Shown: in pieces, positions 40,974-49,019 of the stretch | Position numbering within the stretch: the stretch's first letter is position 1 | Layout of the letters: each line of letters begins with the position of its first letter | DNA from: Pseudomonas japonica | GTDB lineage: Bacteria > Pseudomonadota > Gammaproteobacteria > Pseudomonadales > Pseudomonadaceae | Length of the DNA stretch: 49,019 bases | Reading direction: 5' to 3' | NCBI RefSeq assembly: GCF_013522925.1 | Contig: NZ_JAAMQU010000023.1 | Coordinates: 1-49,019 of the forward strand | Position numbers and translations under genes: made by a program | Notes under the pieces: model-generated | The model's input: only the letters and a program-made list of their open reading frames with translations | Databases searched by the model: none | Told to the model about the DNA's origin: nothing

Positions 40974-41638
40974 TGGGCGAGTACCTGCGCAGCCGGCTCC
41001 CATTCCCTGGCGCTACAGCGCGGGCAAACCGCAGGTGGGCTGTCATCCTGGCGATAACCGCAGGATGAGCAGCATCGGGTGTGTTCCACGGCCGCTTCGC
41101 GCCGTAGTACTTCATCGATACTTGGAAGGATGCACAGGCCAGGCTCCGGCTGCTCGGCACGCACCAGGGTCAGTTTGCCGGAGGGCTCCAGCCAGGCTCG
41201 GCTCACCTGCCCCAGGTGCTGCACCTGAAAATCGCGCAACAGGGCATACAGCTTTTCCCGGGACAGGCCTGCCTGCTTCAGCGCTGGCAGCACCAGCGCC
41301 CCCTGGCTCACCACCAGGTCGGGCCCACCAGACACCGCCCTGGCAACCCGTGCGTTCTTCATGCTCAGCGCAACCACCGCCCGCTGGATGGAGATCAGCA
41401 CTGCGATGATCACCAGCGGTGGCAACAGGCCGCGTTCCTGCGCTTGCAAGGGGATACCGACCGCGCCGGCAAGGGTTACCACGATCGACAGTTCAAACAG
41501 CGTGTATTGCGAGACCACCCTGCGGCCAAGCAGGCGCATGCAGTACATCAGCATCCAGTACAACACCGCCGCACGGCCGCAGATCTCCAGCAGCATCCAC
41601 GGGCTGGCCTCGCCGAACAGAAACCTGTGCCACTCCAC
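40970..41638 (-). CDS. DUF421 (YetF-like) membrane protein with zinc-ribbon tail, paralogue 1
   Basis: The 222-residue paralogue shares the same layout: hydrophobic N-terminus (LEICGRAAVLYWMLMYCMRLLGRR, then LSIVVTLAGAVGIPLQ), DUF421 domain (DLVVSQGALVLPALKQAGLSREKLYALLRDFQVQHLGQVSRAWLEPSGKLTLV) and a tail with Cys pairs (CCSSCGY, CPRCSAREWEP). GTG start with GGAGG about nine bases upstream. Tandem duplication with the next gene is evident. The role of DUF421 proteins is unknown; YetF-like proteins may be linked to stress responses. Confidence 0.82.
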   Translation of the reverse strand: MEWHRFLFGEASPWMLLEICGRAAVLYWMLMYCMRLLGRRVVSQYTLFELSIVVTLAGAVGIPLQAQERGLLPPLVIIAVLISIQRAVVALSMKNARVARAVSGGPDLVVSQGALVLPALKQAGLSREKLYALLRDFQVQHLGQVSRAWLEPSGKLTLVRAEQPEPGLCILPSIDEVLRREAAVEHTRCCSSCGYRQDDSPPAVCPRCSAREWEPAAQVLAQ

Positions 41639-41713
41639 GGTCCATTGCCTCCAGTACGTTTCTGGAGTGTATGAGCCGCTATCCGATGCCCGGGTTCGTT
41701 TTAAATCGGCCGC

Positions 41714-42340
41714 TTAGCCCTTGCTGAGCCAGCGAGCGCACCATTGGGTAACCCGCGGCATGATCACGAACACCACAAGCCCCACAATGCACGCCGTGAT
41801 CAACATGTTGCTCGGCAGCGTGCCGCCCAGTTCAGGATAACGCTGGAACAAGGGGCGCCATAGCATGGGGATCACGATGGACAGTGGCAGGATCACGGCG
41901 TAACTGATCACCGCCTGCTTCCATTTCGGAGGCTGCGCGCCAGCGCCGCGTACCGGGGTAAACCAGAATTCGGCGTCGCTGTGCACCAGGGGGTGGTCGC
42001 CGTCCTCCAGCAGCGGCAGCACTTCGGCGACCAGCCCCTGCCGCTCGCCAGAGTCGATCCAGGTCTGCAGTTGCTCGGCACTGGCGAAGCGCAGCACGGA
42101 CGTGAACACCTGGCTGTCGGCGGCGGGCCGTATCACGTTTACACCCAGGTGCCCCGGCTGGCCACGCGCGGCTTTCACCGTGCGCTTGAGCCAGGCCTCA
42201 TAGGCCGATTGCTGGCCAGGCCGAACCTTGTGGTTGATCACAAGTGTAACCACGCTGTTGGGGCCGGCCGGCCCCGGCACGACTGGCCCCGGCACTGGCT
42301 CGGCGGGGGGCTCTTGCACAGGCAAGGGATGGTCGACCAT
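41714..42340 (-). CDS. ABM-domain protein with C-terminal membrane helices
   Basis: The 208-residue protein begins with a Pro/Val-rich leader, then an antibiotic-biosynthesis-monooxygenase (ABM) ferredoxin-like domain (VTLVINHKVRPGQQSAYEAWLKRTVKAARGQPGHLGVNVIRP to EQLQTWIDSGERQGLV, about residues 30-125), then two hydrophobic helices (VISYAVILPLSIVIPML; MLITACIVGLVVFVIM). ABM domains bind small hydrophobic molecules or heme. Their fusion to membrane helices is known in Pseudomonas but has no assigned function. The ATG at 42340 has AGGA upstream and is chosen over an in-frame GTG at 42358. Confidence 0.8.
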   Translation of the reverse strand: MVDHPLPVQEPPAEPVPGPVVPGPAGPNSVVTLVINHKVRPGQQSAYEAWLKRTVKAARGQPGHLGVNVIRPAADSQVFTSVLRFASAEQLQTWIDSGERQGLVAEVLPLLEDGDHPLVHSDAEFWFTPVRGAGAQPPKWKQAVISYAVILPLSIVIPMLWRPLFQRYPELGGTLPSNMLITACIVGLVVFVIMPRVTQWCARWLSKG

Positions 42341-42422
42341 GAGGGCGTTTCCTGACACGTGAAAACCACCAGTGTGGAAGGCCCGCCCATTACCGGATTG
42401 TACTGGCGTGCTGGCTTTCGAT

Positions 42423-43616
42423 TTACTGCGCGGCCGGTTTCAGCCGACGCTGAATGATCTCGAACAGAGGGCTGCCATGGCGGGGCAAAGGATCCGGCGT
42501 GCCCGCCTCGATGGCTTTCCAGTAGGCCCAGGGCACCGGCCGGGTTCCCAGCTCGTAATCCATCCCGTCCCATGCATCCTCCCGGAAGGCGTAAAACGCC
42601 CAGTGCACCCCTGCCTGCTCGGTGACGTCCAGCACATCAGTGAGGTAAGCCCCACACCCCGGCCACCTTCGCAGGCATCCGAATTCACCCAGCACCAAGT
42701 GCTGCGGTGGTACCCCGGCGCCCCTTGCCCAGCGCGTGAAACTGCCCAGGTAATCCGCCACCCTTGCCTTGCCCCAGAATTGCTGATGCTCGGCGAACGG
42801 TGCCAGCCCTGGGTAGGCATGTAATGGCCGGTTGAACATCGACGGGTCGCTGGTGGCCTTCCAAGGCTCGTACATGTGCACGCTATACAGCACGTTGCGG
42901 TCAGCCAGGGGCACTGGCCAATAGCTGAAACCGTCGGCGGCGGCATACCACCCGGCGTCCACCATGATCGGAGTGTGCGGGTCTACCTCACGTATGGCCT
43001 TCACCACCTGCGTATAGAAGGCCGGCAGATCGCGGCCGGTGCCTTGCCTGGCGGCGTACCACGCATGCCCGTCTGCCTGAGGCGCATGCTCGGCCAGCCC
43101 GCCGTGGCGTTCGGGGGCTGGCTCATTGACCAGGTTGTAGGCCGCGACAGCGGGGTGATCGCGCAGCGCGCGCGCCAGGTCTTGCCAGAAGGTCGCGGCT
43201 GCGCGCCAGTTCTGGGTATCGGCCCATAAGCGGTCATCGAAGCGCCCCCCGTTGTTCTGCGACCAGCGCATCAAAGGCAGCGACAGCGGCGCGATCACCA
43301 CCTTCAACCCCGCACGGTGAGCGCGATCGAGCGTACCGATGAGGGTTTGCAGGTCCTGGCTGGCAAGGCCCTTATAGCCATCCGCGTTGCCGATAAGAAA
43401 ATCCACCTCCCCTGCCGGCCACTTGTCATAGGCCAGGCGCACCCAGGTAGCGCCTGTAGCAGAAAGGACCTCGAAATAGCCCTGCCCGGGCGGCAACCGG
43501 TTGAAGCTGTTGGCGCCTCGCTGGGGCGTTGCCCAGAAGGCCATGAGGTCGGCGGCCCAAAGGCCAGGGCTGGTGGGCCACAGCAGGGCAATGGCCAGGA
43601 AGATCGCTTTGCGCAC
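42423..43616 (-). CDS. Glycoside hydrolase family 5-like (cellulase-type) enzyme
   Basis: The 397-residue protein starts at a GTG giving a signal peptide (RKAIFLAIALLWPTSPGLWA). The (beta/alpha)8 fold has the acid/base Glu165 in AYNLVNEPAP and the nucleophile Glu311 in LVLGEFGC, both expected for GH5. VVIAPLSLPLM and YSVHMYEPW are also conserved. It would cleave beta-linked glucan or mannan, or a cell-surface glycan such as Psl-type polymer. The length of the upstream non-coding leader is uncertain; the frame extends further upstream, but the encoded N-terminus is Arg/Pro-rich and without sense. It is divergent from ptxS. Confidence 0.85.
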   Translation of the reverse strand: MRKAIFLAIALLWPTSPGLWAADLMAFWATPQRGANSFNRLPPGQGYFEVLSATGATWVRLAYDKWPAGEVDFLIGNADGYKGLASQDLQTLIGTLDRAHRAGLKVVIAPLSLPLMRWSQNNGGRFDDRLWADTQNWRAAATFWQDLARALRDHPAVAAYNLVNEPAPERHGGLAEHAPQADGHAWYAARQGTGRDLPAFYTQVVKAIREVDPHTPIMVDAGWYAAADGFSYWPVPLADRNVLYSVHMYEPWKATSDPSMFNRPLHAYPGLAPFAEHQQFWGKARVADYLGSFTRWARGAGVPPQHLVLGEFGCLRRWPGCGAYLTDVLDVTEQAGVHWAFYAFREDAWDGMDYELGTRPVPWAYWKAIEAGTPDPLPRHGSPLFEIIQRRLKPAAQ

Positions 43617-43790
43617 GGGTGTGCCTGTGGAATGGCTGCAGGGGCGCTGACTATATAAAACACCTAAGGCCAGGGATGCAGGACGCGGCTGAAACGCTTG
43701 TGGGAAAGAGGGAAATATCTCCCCTGGGCAACGCGGTACTCGAGCCATCGACCAACGGCGGCTTGACGGACCTTGCGGAATGCGGTTTCC

Positions 43791-43804
43791 TGAAACCGGT
43801 TTCA
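43791..43804. promoter_or_regulatory. PtxS operator upstream of ptxS
   Basis: TGAAACCGGTTTCA is a perfect 14-base palindrome identical to the operator established for PtxS of P. putida. It lies 36 bases upstream of the ptxS start, for autorepression. Confidence 0.92.
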
Positions 43805-43840
43805 ACCTGTCCTGAACAAACACAAAAGGATGACAGGCCT

Positions 43841-44860
43841 GTGAATGGTTCTTCTCCCGCACGCCGTGTGACCATGCACGACGTCGCCCGCCACGCTGGC
43901 GTTTCCAAGGCAAGCGTTTCCCGGTTCATCGGCGAGGACCGCGGCCTGCTGTCCGAGGGTATTGCCCAGCGGATCGAAGCCGCTATTGCCAGCCTCGGCT
44001 ACCGCCCCAACCAGATGGCCCGCGGCCTCAAGCGTGGGCGCACCCGTCTCATCGGCATGTTGATGGCCGATATCCGCAACCCCTATTCCATCGCGGTAAT
44101 GCACGGTGTAGAAACCGCCTGTCGGCAACACGGCTACAGCCTTGTGGTGTGCAATACCGACCGCGACCCGGATCAGGAAGCCCGACAGCTCGAAGCGCTG
44201 CATGCCTACAACATTGAAGGGCTGATCGTTAACACCCTTGGGCGCCATCCCGAGCAACTTCGAGCGTTGCAGAGTGACATGCCTATTGTGCTGGTGGACC
44301 GCAAGCTGGAGGCTCTCGGTACCGACCTGGTGGGGCTCGATAACGCCGGCGCGGTGAACATGGCCATTGAGCACCTGCTTGAGCAGGGCTATCGCGACCT
44401 CGCGCTGGTGATGGAACCGGCGGAAGGCGCCAGCTCGCGCAGCGAACGCCGCGCCGCCTTCGACGCCGTCGTTTCCAGTTCGGCAGGGGTGCGCGGCCAC
44501 GTGATGCAAACCGGCCCCGACCTGCAAGGCGCCCTCGCCCGCTTTCTTGGTGCCCGTGACCACGGGCCCAAGGCGGTGTTTTGCGCCAATGGCGTAGCCG
44601 CGCTCGCTACCACGTTTGCCCTGCGCGAAGCAGGCGCTCGGCTGTTTGACGATGTGGGGCTCATTGCCTTGGATGACCTGGATTGGTACCCCTTGGTAGG
44701 CAGTGGGATCACCGCCCTTGCACAGCCAACGGATGCCATTGGCCGTACCGCCTTTGACTGCCTGGTACGCCGGCTGCGGGGCGACCCGGGCCCCGATCGG
44801 CAGATTGACCTTCCTGCACAGCTGGTCGTGCGTGGATCCACCCCCCGGCAACGCAGCTAA
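43841..44860 (+). CDS. ptxS: LacI family repressor PtxS
   Basis: The 339-residue protein (GTG start) opens NGSSPARRVTMHDVARHAGVSKASVSRFIGED, with the LacI helix-turn-helix at about residues 11-35, followed by a periplasmic-binding-like effector domain. It is the regulator of 2-ketogluconate use in Pseudomonas and is released from its operator by 2-ketogluconate. The adjacent kguEKTD genes and the two identical palindromes support the name. A longer frame from 43619 runs across the operator and is not used. Confidence 0.95.
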   Translation: MNGSSPARRVTMHDVARHAGVSKASVSRFIGEDRGLLSEGIAQRIEAAIASLGYRPNQMARGLKRGRTRLIGMLMADIRNPYSIAVMHGVETACRQHGYSLVVCNTDRDPDQEARQLEALHAYNIEGLIVNTLGRHPEQLRALQSDMPIVLVDRKLEALGTDLVGLDNAGAVNMAIEHLLEQGYRDLALVMEPAEGASSRSERRAAFDAVVSSSAGVRGHVMQTGPDLQGALARFLGARDHGPKAVFCANGVAALATTFALREAGARLFDDVGLIALDDLDWYPLVGSGITALAQPTDAIGRTAFDCLVRRLRGDPGPDRQIDLPAQLVVRGSTPRQRS

Positions 44861-44924
44861 ACTCAACGAACAAGGCGCGCCGCGGGAGGGAACGAGTACC
44901 CGAACACCGCGTCGTACCATGAAA

Positions 44925-44938
44925 TGAAACCGGTTTCA
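44925..44938. promoter_or_regulatory. PtxS operator upstream of kguE
   Basis: Second perfect copy of TGAAACCGGTTTCA, 13 bases upstream of the kguE ATG and just ahead of its AGAGGA ribosome site. It would repress the kguEKTD operon in the absence of 2-ketogluconate. Confidence 0.92.
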
Positions 44939-44951
44939 GAGGATAACAATA

Positions 44952-45731
44952 ATGCATCAGCCCGTTTCCATCAGCCTGTCCAGCTTCGGCGCGGAATACG
45001 TTCGCAGTCGCGGGCAGGCATCCTGTTTCGAACTGCTTTCCCAAGCCGGTGCCACCCATGTAGAGCTGCGCGAGGAGCTGCTGGAAGCCAACCCGGACCT
45101 TTCCACCTATGCCAACCTTGCGGCCGAGCTAAAGCTGACGCTGGTGTACTCTTCGCCGCTCGAGGTATGGCAGGCAAACACCAACTACCCCAACCCCGCC
45201 CTTGCTGAGGTGCTGATGGCCGCGCAGCGTGCCTGCGCGGTCTGGCTCAAGACGTCGCTGGGCCATTTCACACCCAATGCCGACCTCAAGGCGCTGGCTG
45301 CGCTGCTCAAGGATTCCCCGGTGCGGTTGCTGGTCGAAAACGACCAGACCGCCCAAGGTGGACGGATTGAACCGCTGGTTCAGTTCTTTACCGCAGCCCG
45401 GGCGCGCGGCGTTCCGGTGGGGATGACCTTCGACATCGGCAACTGGCAGTGGCAGGCACAATCAGCCCTTGGCGCCGCTGGCCAGCTAGGCCAGTACGTA
45501 GAGTACCTGCATTGCAAGGCGGTACGCCTGAGCCCCGCTGGCAAACTGGTGGCGGTGCCGCCGGAGGCACGTGACCTGTCGAGTTGGGCCAGCCTGCTGC
45601 GGCGTTTCCCGGCCGGCATCGTGCGCGCGATTGAATACCCCCTTCAGGGCGATGATCTGGCAGGCGTTGTGAAACAGCGGGTAAGTGAACTGGCAGCGCT
45701 GGGCACCCAGCGGGAGGCCACCCATGCCTGA
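44952..45731 (+). CDS. kguE: KguE, sugar isomerase/epimerase family
   Basis: The 259-residue protein has a TIM-barrel fold of the AP-endonuclease-2/xylose-isomerase-like family (ATHVELREELLEAN, LLVENDQTAQGGRIE, GMTFDIGNWQWQ with likely metal ligands Glu, Asp and His). It is the first gene of the kgu operon. Its precise role in 2-ketogluconate use is not settled; a putative epimerase. It overlaps kguK by eight bases. Confidence 0.92.
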   Translation: MHQPVSISLSSFGAEYVRSRGQASCFELLSQAGATHVELREELLEANPDLSTYANLAAELKLTLVYSSPLEVWQANTNYPNPALAEVLMAAQRACAVWLKTSLGHFTPNADLKALAALLKDSPVRLLVENDQTAQGGRIEPLVQFFTAARARGVPVGMTFDIGNWQWQAQSALGAAGQLGQYVEYLHCKAVRLSPAGKLVAVPPEARDLSSWASLLRRFPAGIVRAIEYPLQGDDLAGVVKQRVSELAALGTQREATHA

Positions 45732-46674
45732 CTACGACATCCTCGGTTTCGGCGAAACCATGGCCATGTTCGTGGCCGATGAATACGGCGACCTGGCCAA
45801 GGTCGGGCATTTTCACAAGCGCATCGCCGGTGCTGACAGCAACGTCGCCATTGGCCTGGCGCGCCTGGGGTTGAACGTGGCCTGGCTCAGCCGCACGGGG
45901 GCGGATTCGTTCGGCCGGTTTGTAGTCGACAGCCTGGTGGCCGAAGGCCTGGATTGTCGCTTCGTGCGCACCGACCCACACCGCCCTACCGGCTTCCAAC
46001 TCAAATCCAGCGAAGCCGACGGCCGCGATCCCGCCGTGGAGTATTTCCGCCGCGGCTCAGCGGCCAGCGCCATGAGCGTCGCAGACGTAGACCCCTCGTT
46101 ACTTCAGGCGCGGCACCTGCATGCCACCGGCATTCCCCCGGCCTTGTCGGCCGACGCGCACGAATTGTCGGCGTACTTGATCGCAGAGATGCGCGAACGC
46201 GGGCGCAGCGTGTCGTTCGACCCCAACCTGCGGCCATCGCTATGGCCCAACGAGCGCACCATGATCGACAGCATCAACCGCCTCGCCTGCCAGGCCCACT
46301 GGGTACTCCCGGGGCTGGCCGAAGGTCGCCTGCTGACCGGGTGTGAAAACCCGCCCGACATCGCCGCCTGGTACCTGGACCATGGCGTGGAGGCCGTGGC
46401 GATCAAGCTGGGGCCTGAAGGCGCCTATTACCGCACCGCCCAGGCCGAGGGCATGGTAGCGGGGTTCCCGGTAGAACGCGTGGTGGACACCGTGGGTGCG
46501 GGCGACGGGTTCGCCGTGGGCGTGATCAGCGCGCTGCTTGAGGGCCAGGGTTTCGCCCAGGCGGTGCGCCGTGGCAACTGGATCGGCAGCCTGGCCGTTC
46601 AAAGCCCTGGCGATATGGAAGGCCTGCCCGGGCTGGAGCAGCTACAGGCCGCGCGAGAGCAACTGCAAGGCTAG
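45724..46674 (+). CDS. kguK: 2-ketogluconate kinase KguK (PfkB family)
   Basis: The 316-residue protein has both PfkB signatures: N-terminal DSNVAIGLARLGLNVAWLSRTGADSFG and C-terminal DTVGAGDGFAVGVISALLEG, whose Asp is the catalytic base. It phosphorylates 2-ketogluconate to 2-keto-6-phosphogluconate in the cytoplasm with ATP. The start at 45724 lies within the last codons of kguE (eight-base overlap), so translation is coupled. Confidence 0.94.
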   Translation: MPDYDILGFGETMAMFVADEYGDLAKVGHFHKRIAGADSNVAIGLARLGLNVAWLSRTGADSFGRFVVDSLVAEGLDCRFVRTDPHRPTGFQLKSSEADGRDPAVEYFRRGSAASAMSVADVDPSLLQARHLHATGIPPALSADAHELSAYLIAEMRERGRSVSFDPNLRPSLWPNERTMIDSINRLACQAHWVLPGLAEGRLLTGCENPPDIAAWYLDHGVEAVAIKLGPEGAYYRTAQAEGMVAGFPVERVVDTVGAGDGFAVGVISALLEGQGFAQAVRRGNWIGSLAVQSPGDMEGLPGLEQLQAAREQLQG

Positions 46675-46717
46675 CCGCTTGAATACACCGACCAACAACA
46701 ATAAGTGGAGTGTGATC

Positions 46718-48007
46718 ATGAGTGCATTGAAACTGGCCAGCCGCCGCTGGTGGTACCTGATGCCGGTGGTGTTCATCACCTACAGCCTGGCGTACCTGGA
46801 CCGCGCCAACTATGGCTTTGCTGCCGCCTCCGGGATGGCCGAAGACCTGCACATCACACCTGGCATGTCCTCCCTGCTGGGCGCGCTGTTCTTCCTCGGG
46901 TATTTCTTTTTCCAGGTACCCGGCGCGATATACGCCGAAAAGCGCAGCGTGAAGAAGCTGATCTTTGTCAGCCTGATCCTCTGGGGTGGGCTGGCCAGCC
47001 TGACGGGTGTGGTCACCGATGCCTATTGGCTGATTGCCATCCGCTTCCTCCTCGGCGTGGTCGAAGCCGTGGTGATGCCTGCGATGCTGGTGTACCTCTG
47101 CCACTGGTTCACCCGGGCCGAACGTTCCCGCGCCAACACCTTCCTGATCCTCGGCAACCCGGTCACGATGCTGTGGATGTCGGTCGTATCCGGCTACCTG
47201 GTGCAGCACTACTCCTGGCGCTGGATGTTCATCATCGAAGGCTTGCCAGCGGTAATCTGGGCCTTCATATGGTGGAAGCTCGCCGATGAGCGCCCGGCTC
47301 AGGCCAAGTGGTTGAGCGTGCCCCAGCGCGAAGCCCTGGAGAGCGCCCTGGAAGCCGAACAGCAAGGCTTCAAGCCGGTGAAGAATTACGCCGAGGCGTT
47401 CCGTTCGCCCAAGGTGATCCTGCTGTCCGTGCAGTACTTCTGCTGGAGCATCGGGGTCTACGGGTTCGTGATCTGGCTACCGTCCATCCTCAAGAAAGGC
47501 CAGGAAATGGACATGGTGCAGGCCGGCTGGCTGTCGGCGCTGCCTTATCTTGCCGCCGTCATCGCGATGATTCTGTGCTCGTGGGGCTCGGACAAGCTGC
47601 AGAAGCGCAAGCACTTCGTATGGCCGCCCCTGCTGCTCGCCGCCCTGGCGTTCTATGGCTCGTATGCGCTGGGCAGCACGCATTTCTGGTGGTCCTATGC
47701 ATTGCTCACCTTTGCCGGTGCCTGTATGTACGCGCCTTACGGGCCGTTCTTCGCGATTGTTCCGGAGATTCTTCCGGGCAACGTAGCCGGTGGCGCAATG
47801 GCGTTGATCAACAGCATGGGCGCCCTGGGTTCGTTCGCGGGCTCCTGGATTGTCGGCTACCTCAACGGCAGCACCGGTAGCCCTTCGGCGTCGTACCTGT
47901 TCATGAGCGCGGCCTTGGCGATCTCGGCAGTGCTCACGCTGTGCCTGCGTACCCGCGATGAAAAAACCCGGCCCGCCCCGGTGGCCGCTCGAACTGCTCA
48001 CGTGTAA
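46718..48007 (+). CDS. kguT: 2-ketogluconate transporter KguT (MFS, ACS family)
   Basis: The 429-residue transporter has 12 membrane segments and the anion:cation symporter motif YSLAYLDRANYGFAAASG. RFLLGVVEAVVMPAMLVYLCHWF and GPFFAIVPEILPGNVAGGAMALINSMGALGSF are further family blocks. It imports 2-ketogluconate across the inner membrane. The start at 46718 has GGAG upstream; the longer frame has no sense. It lies 43 bases after kguK and 12 before kguD. Confidence 0.94.
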   Translation: MSALKLASRRWWYLMPVVFITYSLAYLDRANYGFAAASGMAEDLHITPGMSSLLGALFFLGYFFFQVPGAIYAEKRSVKKLIFVSLILWGGLASLTGVVTDAYWLIAIRFLLGVVEAVVMPAMLVYLCHWFTRAERSRANTFLILGNPVTMLWMSVVSGYLVQHYSWRWMFIIEGLPAVIWAFIWWKLADERPAQAKWLSVPQREALESALEAEQQGFKPVKNYAEAFRSPKVILLSVQYFCWSIGVYGFVIWLPSILKKGQEMDMVQAGWLSALPYLAAVIAMILCSWGSDKLQKRKHFVWPPLLLAALAFYGSYALGSTHFWWSYALLTFAGACMYAPYGPFFAIVPEILPGNVAGGAMALINSMGALGSFAGSWIVGYLNGSTGSPSASYLFMSAALAISAVLTLCLRTRDEKTRPAPVAARTAHV

Positions 48008-48019
48008 GAAGGCAACCTG

Positions 48020-48991
48020 ATGAACAAGCATGTCGTGGTTTACAAGCAGCTGTCCGCGCCCTTGATGGAACGATTGCGAGCCGCTGCCAGGGTCACCGTG
48101 ATCGATGATGTGAAGGGAGCAGGCTATGCCGCCCTATGTGACGCCCTACCCACCGCCCATGGGCTACTGGGCGCCAGCCTGAGGATCGATGACGAACTGC
48201 TCGCCTTGGCACCGCAGCTGGAAGTGATTTCCAGCGTGTCCGTGGGCATCGACAACTACGAGGTAGAGGCGCTTGACCGCCGCGGCATCCAGCTTACCCA
48301 CACGCCGGACGTGTTGACCGAAACCACCGCCGACACCGGTTTTGCACTGTTGATGGCCACGGCCCGGCGTGTGGTCGAGCTGGCGCGCTGGGTGCGCGAT
48401 GGGCATTGGCAGGCCAGCCTGGCCCCAACCCATTTCGGCACCGACGTCCACGGGAAAACCCTGGGCATCGTGGGTATGGGACGCATCGGCCAGGCCTTGG
48501 CACAGCGCGGGCATTTCGGCTTCAACATGCCCGTGCTGTATCACAGCCACCGTCCACGCCCCGAGGCTGACCAGCGCTTTGGTGCCCGGCACTGCTCTCT
48601 GGATGATCTGCTGCGGGGTGCGGATTTCGTCTGCCTTACCTTGCCACTCACCGAGGCGACGCGGGGCCTGATCGGGGAGCGAGAATTGGGGTTGATGAAG
48701 CCGGGTGCCATCCTTGTCAATATCGCCCGGGGGCCCGTGGTGGATGAGCCCGCGCTTATCCGTGCATTGAAACAGGGCCGCCTGCGCGGGGCCGGGCTTG
48801 ACGTCTTCGATCAGGAACCGCTCAGCCCCGACTCCCCCCTGCTGCGGTTGGACAACGTGGTCGCCACTCCACACATCGGTTCGGCCACTGACGAAACCCG
48901 AGAGGCCATGGCCGCCTGTGCGGTAGATAACCTTCTGGCGGTGCTCTCGGGGCAACCGCCGCGTAACCCCGCCAACCAGCCACGGCGGTGA
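48020..48991 (+). CDS. kguD: 2-keto-6-phosphogluconate reductase KguD
   Basis: The 323-residue D-isomer-specific 2-hydroxyacid dehydrogenase has the dinucleotide site GMGRIG (152-157) and the catalytic triad Arg237 (NIARGPVVDE), Glu266 (FDQEPLS) and His285 (ATPHIGSAT). It reduces 2-keto-6-phosphogluconate to 6-phosphogluconate, which enters the Entner-Doudoroff pathway. It is the last gene of the operon in the window; no terminator is visible in the final 28 bases. Confidence 0.94.
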   Translation: MNKHVVVYKQLSAPLMERLRAAARVTVIDDVKGAGYAALCDALPTAHGLLGASLRIDDELLALAPQLEVISSVSVGIDNYEVEALDRRGIQLTHTPDVLTETTADTGFALLMATARRVVELARWVRDGHWQASLAPTHFGTDVHGKTLGIVGMGRIGQALAQRGHFGFNMPVLYHSHRPRPEADQRFGARHCSLDDLLRGADFVCLTLPLTEATRGLIGERELGLMKPGAILVNIARGPVVDEPALIRALKQGRLRGAGLDVFDQEPLSPDSPLLRLDNVVATPHIGSATDETREAMAACAVDNLLAVLSGQPPRNPANQPRR

Positions 48992-49019
48992 ACGCACAGC
49001 CGGCCGTTTGGCCAGGGGA

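Noticed and set aside
42423..43913. Longer GH5 frame starting at 43913
   Set aside because: It would cross the PtxS operator and the ptxS start, and its first 100 residues are Arg/Pro-rich without a signal sequence. The GTG at 43616 yields a normal signal peptide.
1..49019. CRISPR arrays, tRNA/rRNA genes, IS elements, prophage genes
   Set aside because: No spaced direct repeats, cloverleaf-type genes, transposase, integrase or phage structural frames were seen on either strand.

Overview
The window looks like a chromosomal segment of a fluorescent Pseudomonas, most likely of the P. putida group. The base composition is GC-rich. It carries the complete 2-ketogluconate locus (ptxS, kguE-kguK-kguT-kguD) with two perfect PtxS operators, a xenobiotic reductase A (XenA) gene, a GlpT transporter, and a REP-like palindrome at the left edge. 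The species assignment is inferred from gene content, not from a marker gene. No rRNA, tRNA, CRISPR array, IS element or prophage was seen. The segment is dense and consists mostly of metabolic and accessory genes in short operons.

Left part (1-9.8 kb): a CaiB/BaiF CoA-transferase; a short unlisted membrane-protein gene (1414-1584) whose promoter contains an excellent LexA box; a divergent secreted endonuclease I; a nitrogen-scavenging module (GntR regulator, hydantoin/Asp-Glu racemase and a divergent NCS1 transporter) whose intergenic region holds two identical GntR-type operators, a sigma-54-like promoter and an NtrC-like site; a large secreted repeat protein resembling an autotransporter passenger without a barrel; an SDR; and a HAD dehalogenase.

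Middle part (9.9-26.5 kb): a membrane metallophosphoesterase; a GlxA/AraC regulator divergent from an isochorismatase-like hydrolase and an SDR; a YoaK protein; a minus-strand run of glpT, a thymidylate-kinase-like gene and a small acidic protein; a PRISE-type reductase with an alpha/beta hydrolase; an MFS exporter; a translationally coupled pair of unknown proteins; an aldo/keto reductase; a decayed fragment of an alginate C5-epimerase-like gene; and a 1141-residue kinase with two histidine-kinase modules and two receiver domains.

26.5-33.1 kb: one tightly packed six-gene operon, with several 4-base ATGA overlaps. It encodes a THI5/NMT1-fold protein without a signal peptide, an APH-type small-molecule kinase, a two-domain sulfurtransferase, a TonB-dependent receptor, a PnuC-family transporter and a HutC-type GntR regulator. 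A perfect 14-bp palindrome precedes the first gene. I infer an uptake-and-salvage system for a thiamine-like or other vitamin-like compound. This is the most interesting metabolic unit in the window.

Right part (33.1-49 kb): an ArsR regulator divergent from xenA, a GNAT acetyltransferase, a secreted cupin-carboxymuconolactone decarboxylase fusion, an orphan ABC ATPase, small proteins, a chemoreceptor with a FliA-like promoter element, a tandem pair of DUF421 proteins with zinc-ribbon tails, a membrane-anchored ABM-domain protein, a GH5 glycosidase, and the ptxS/kguEKTD locus. In that locus, 2-ketogluconate is imported (KguT), phosphorylated (KguK) and reduced (KguD) to 6-phosphogluconate under PtxS repression.
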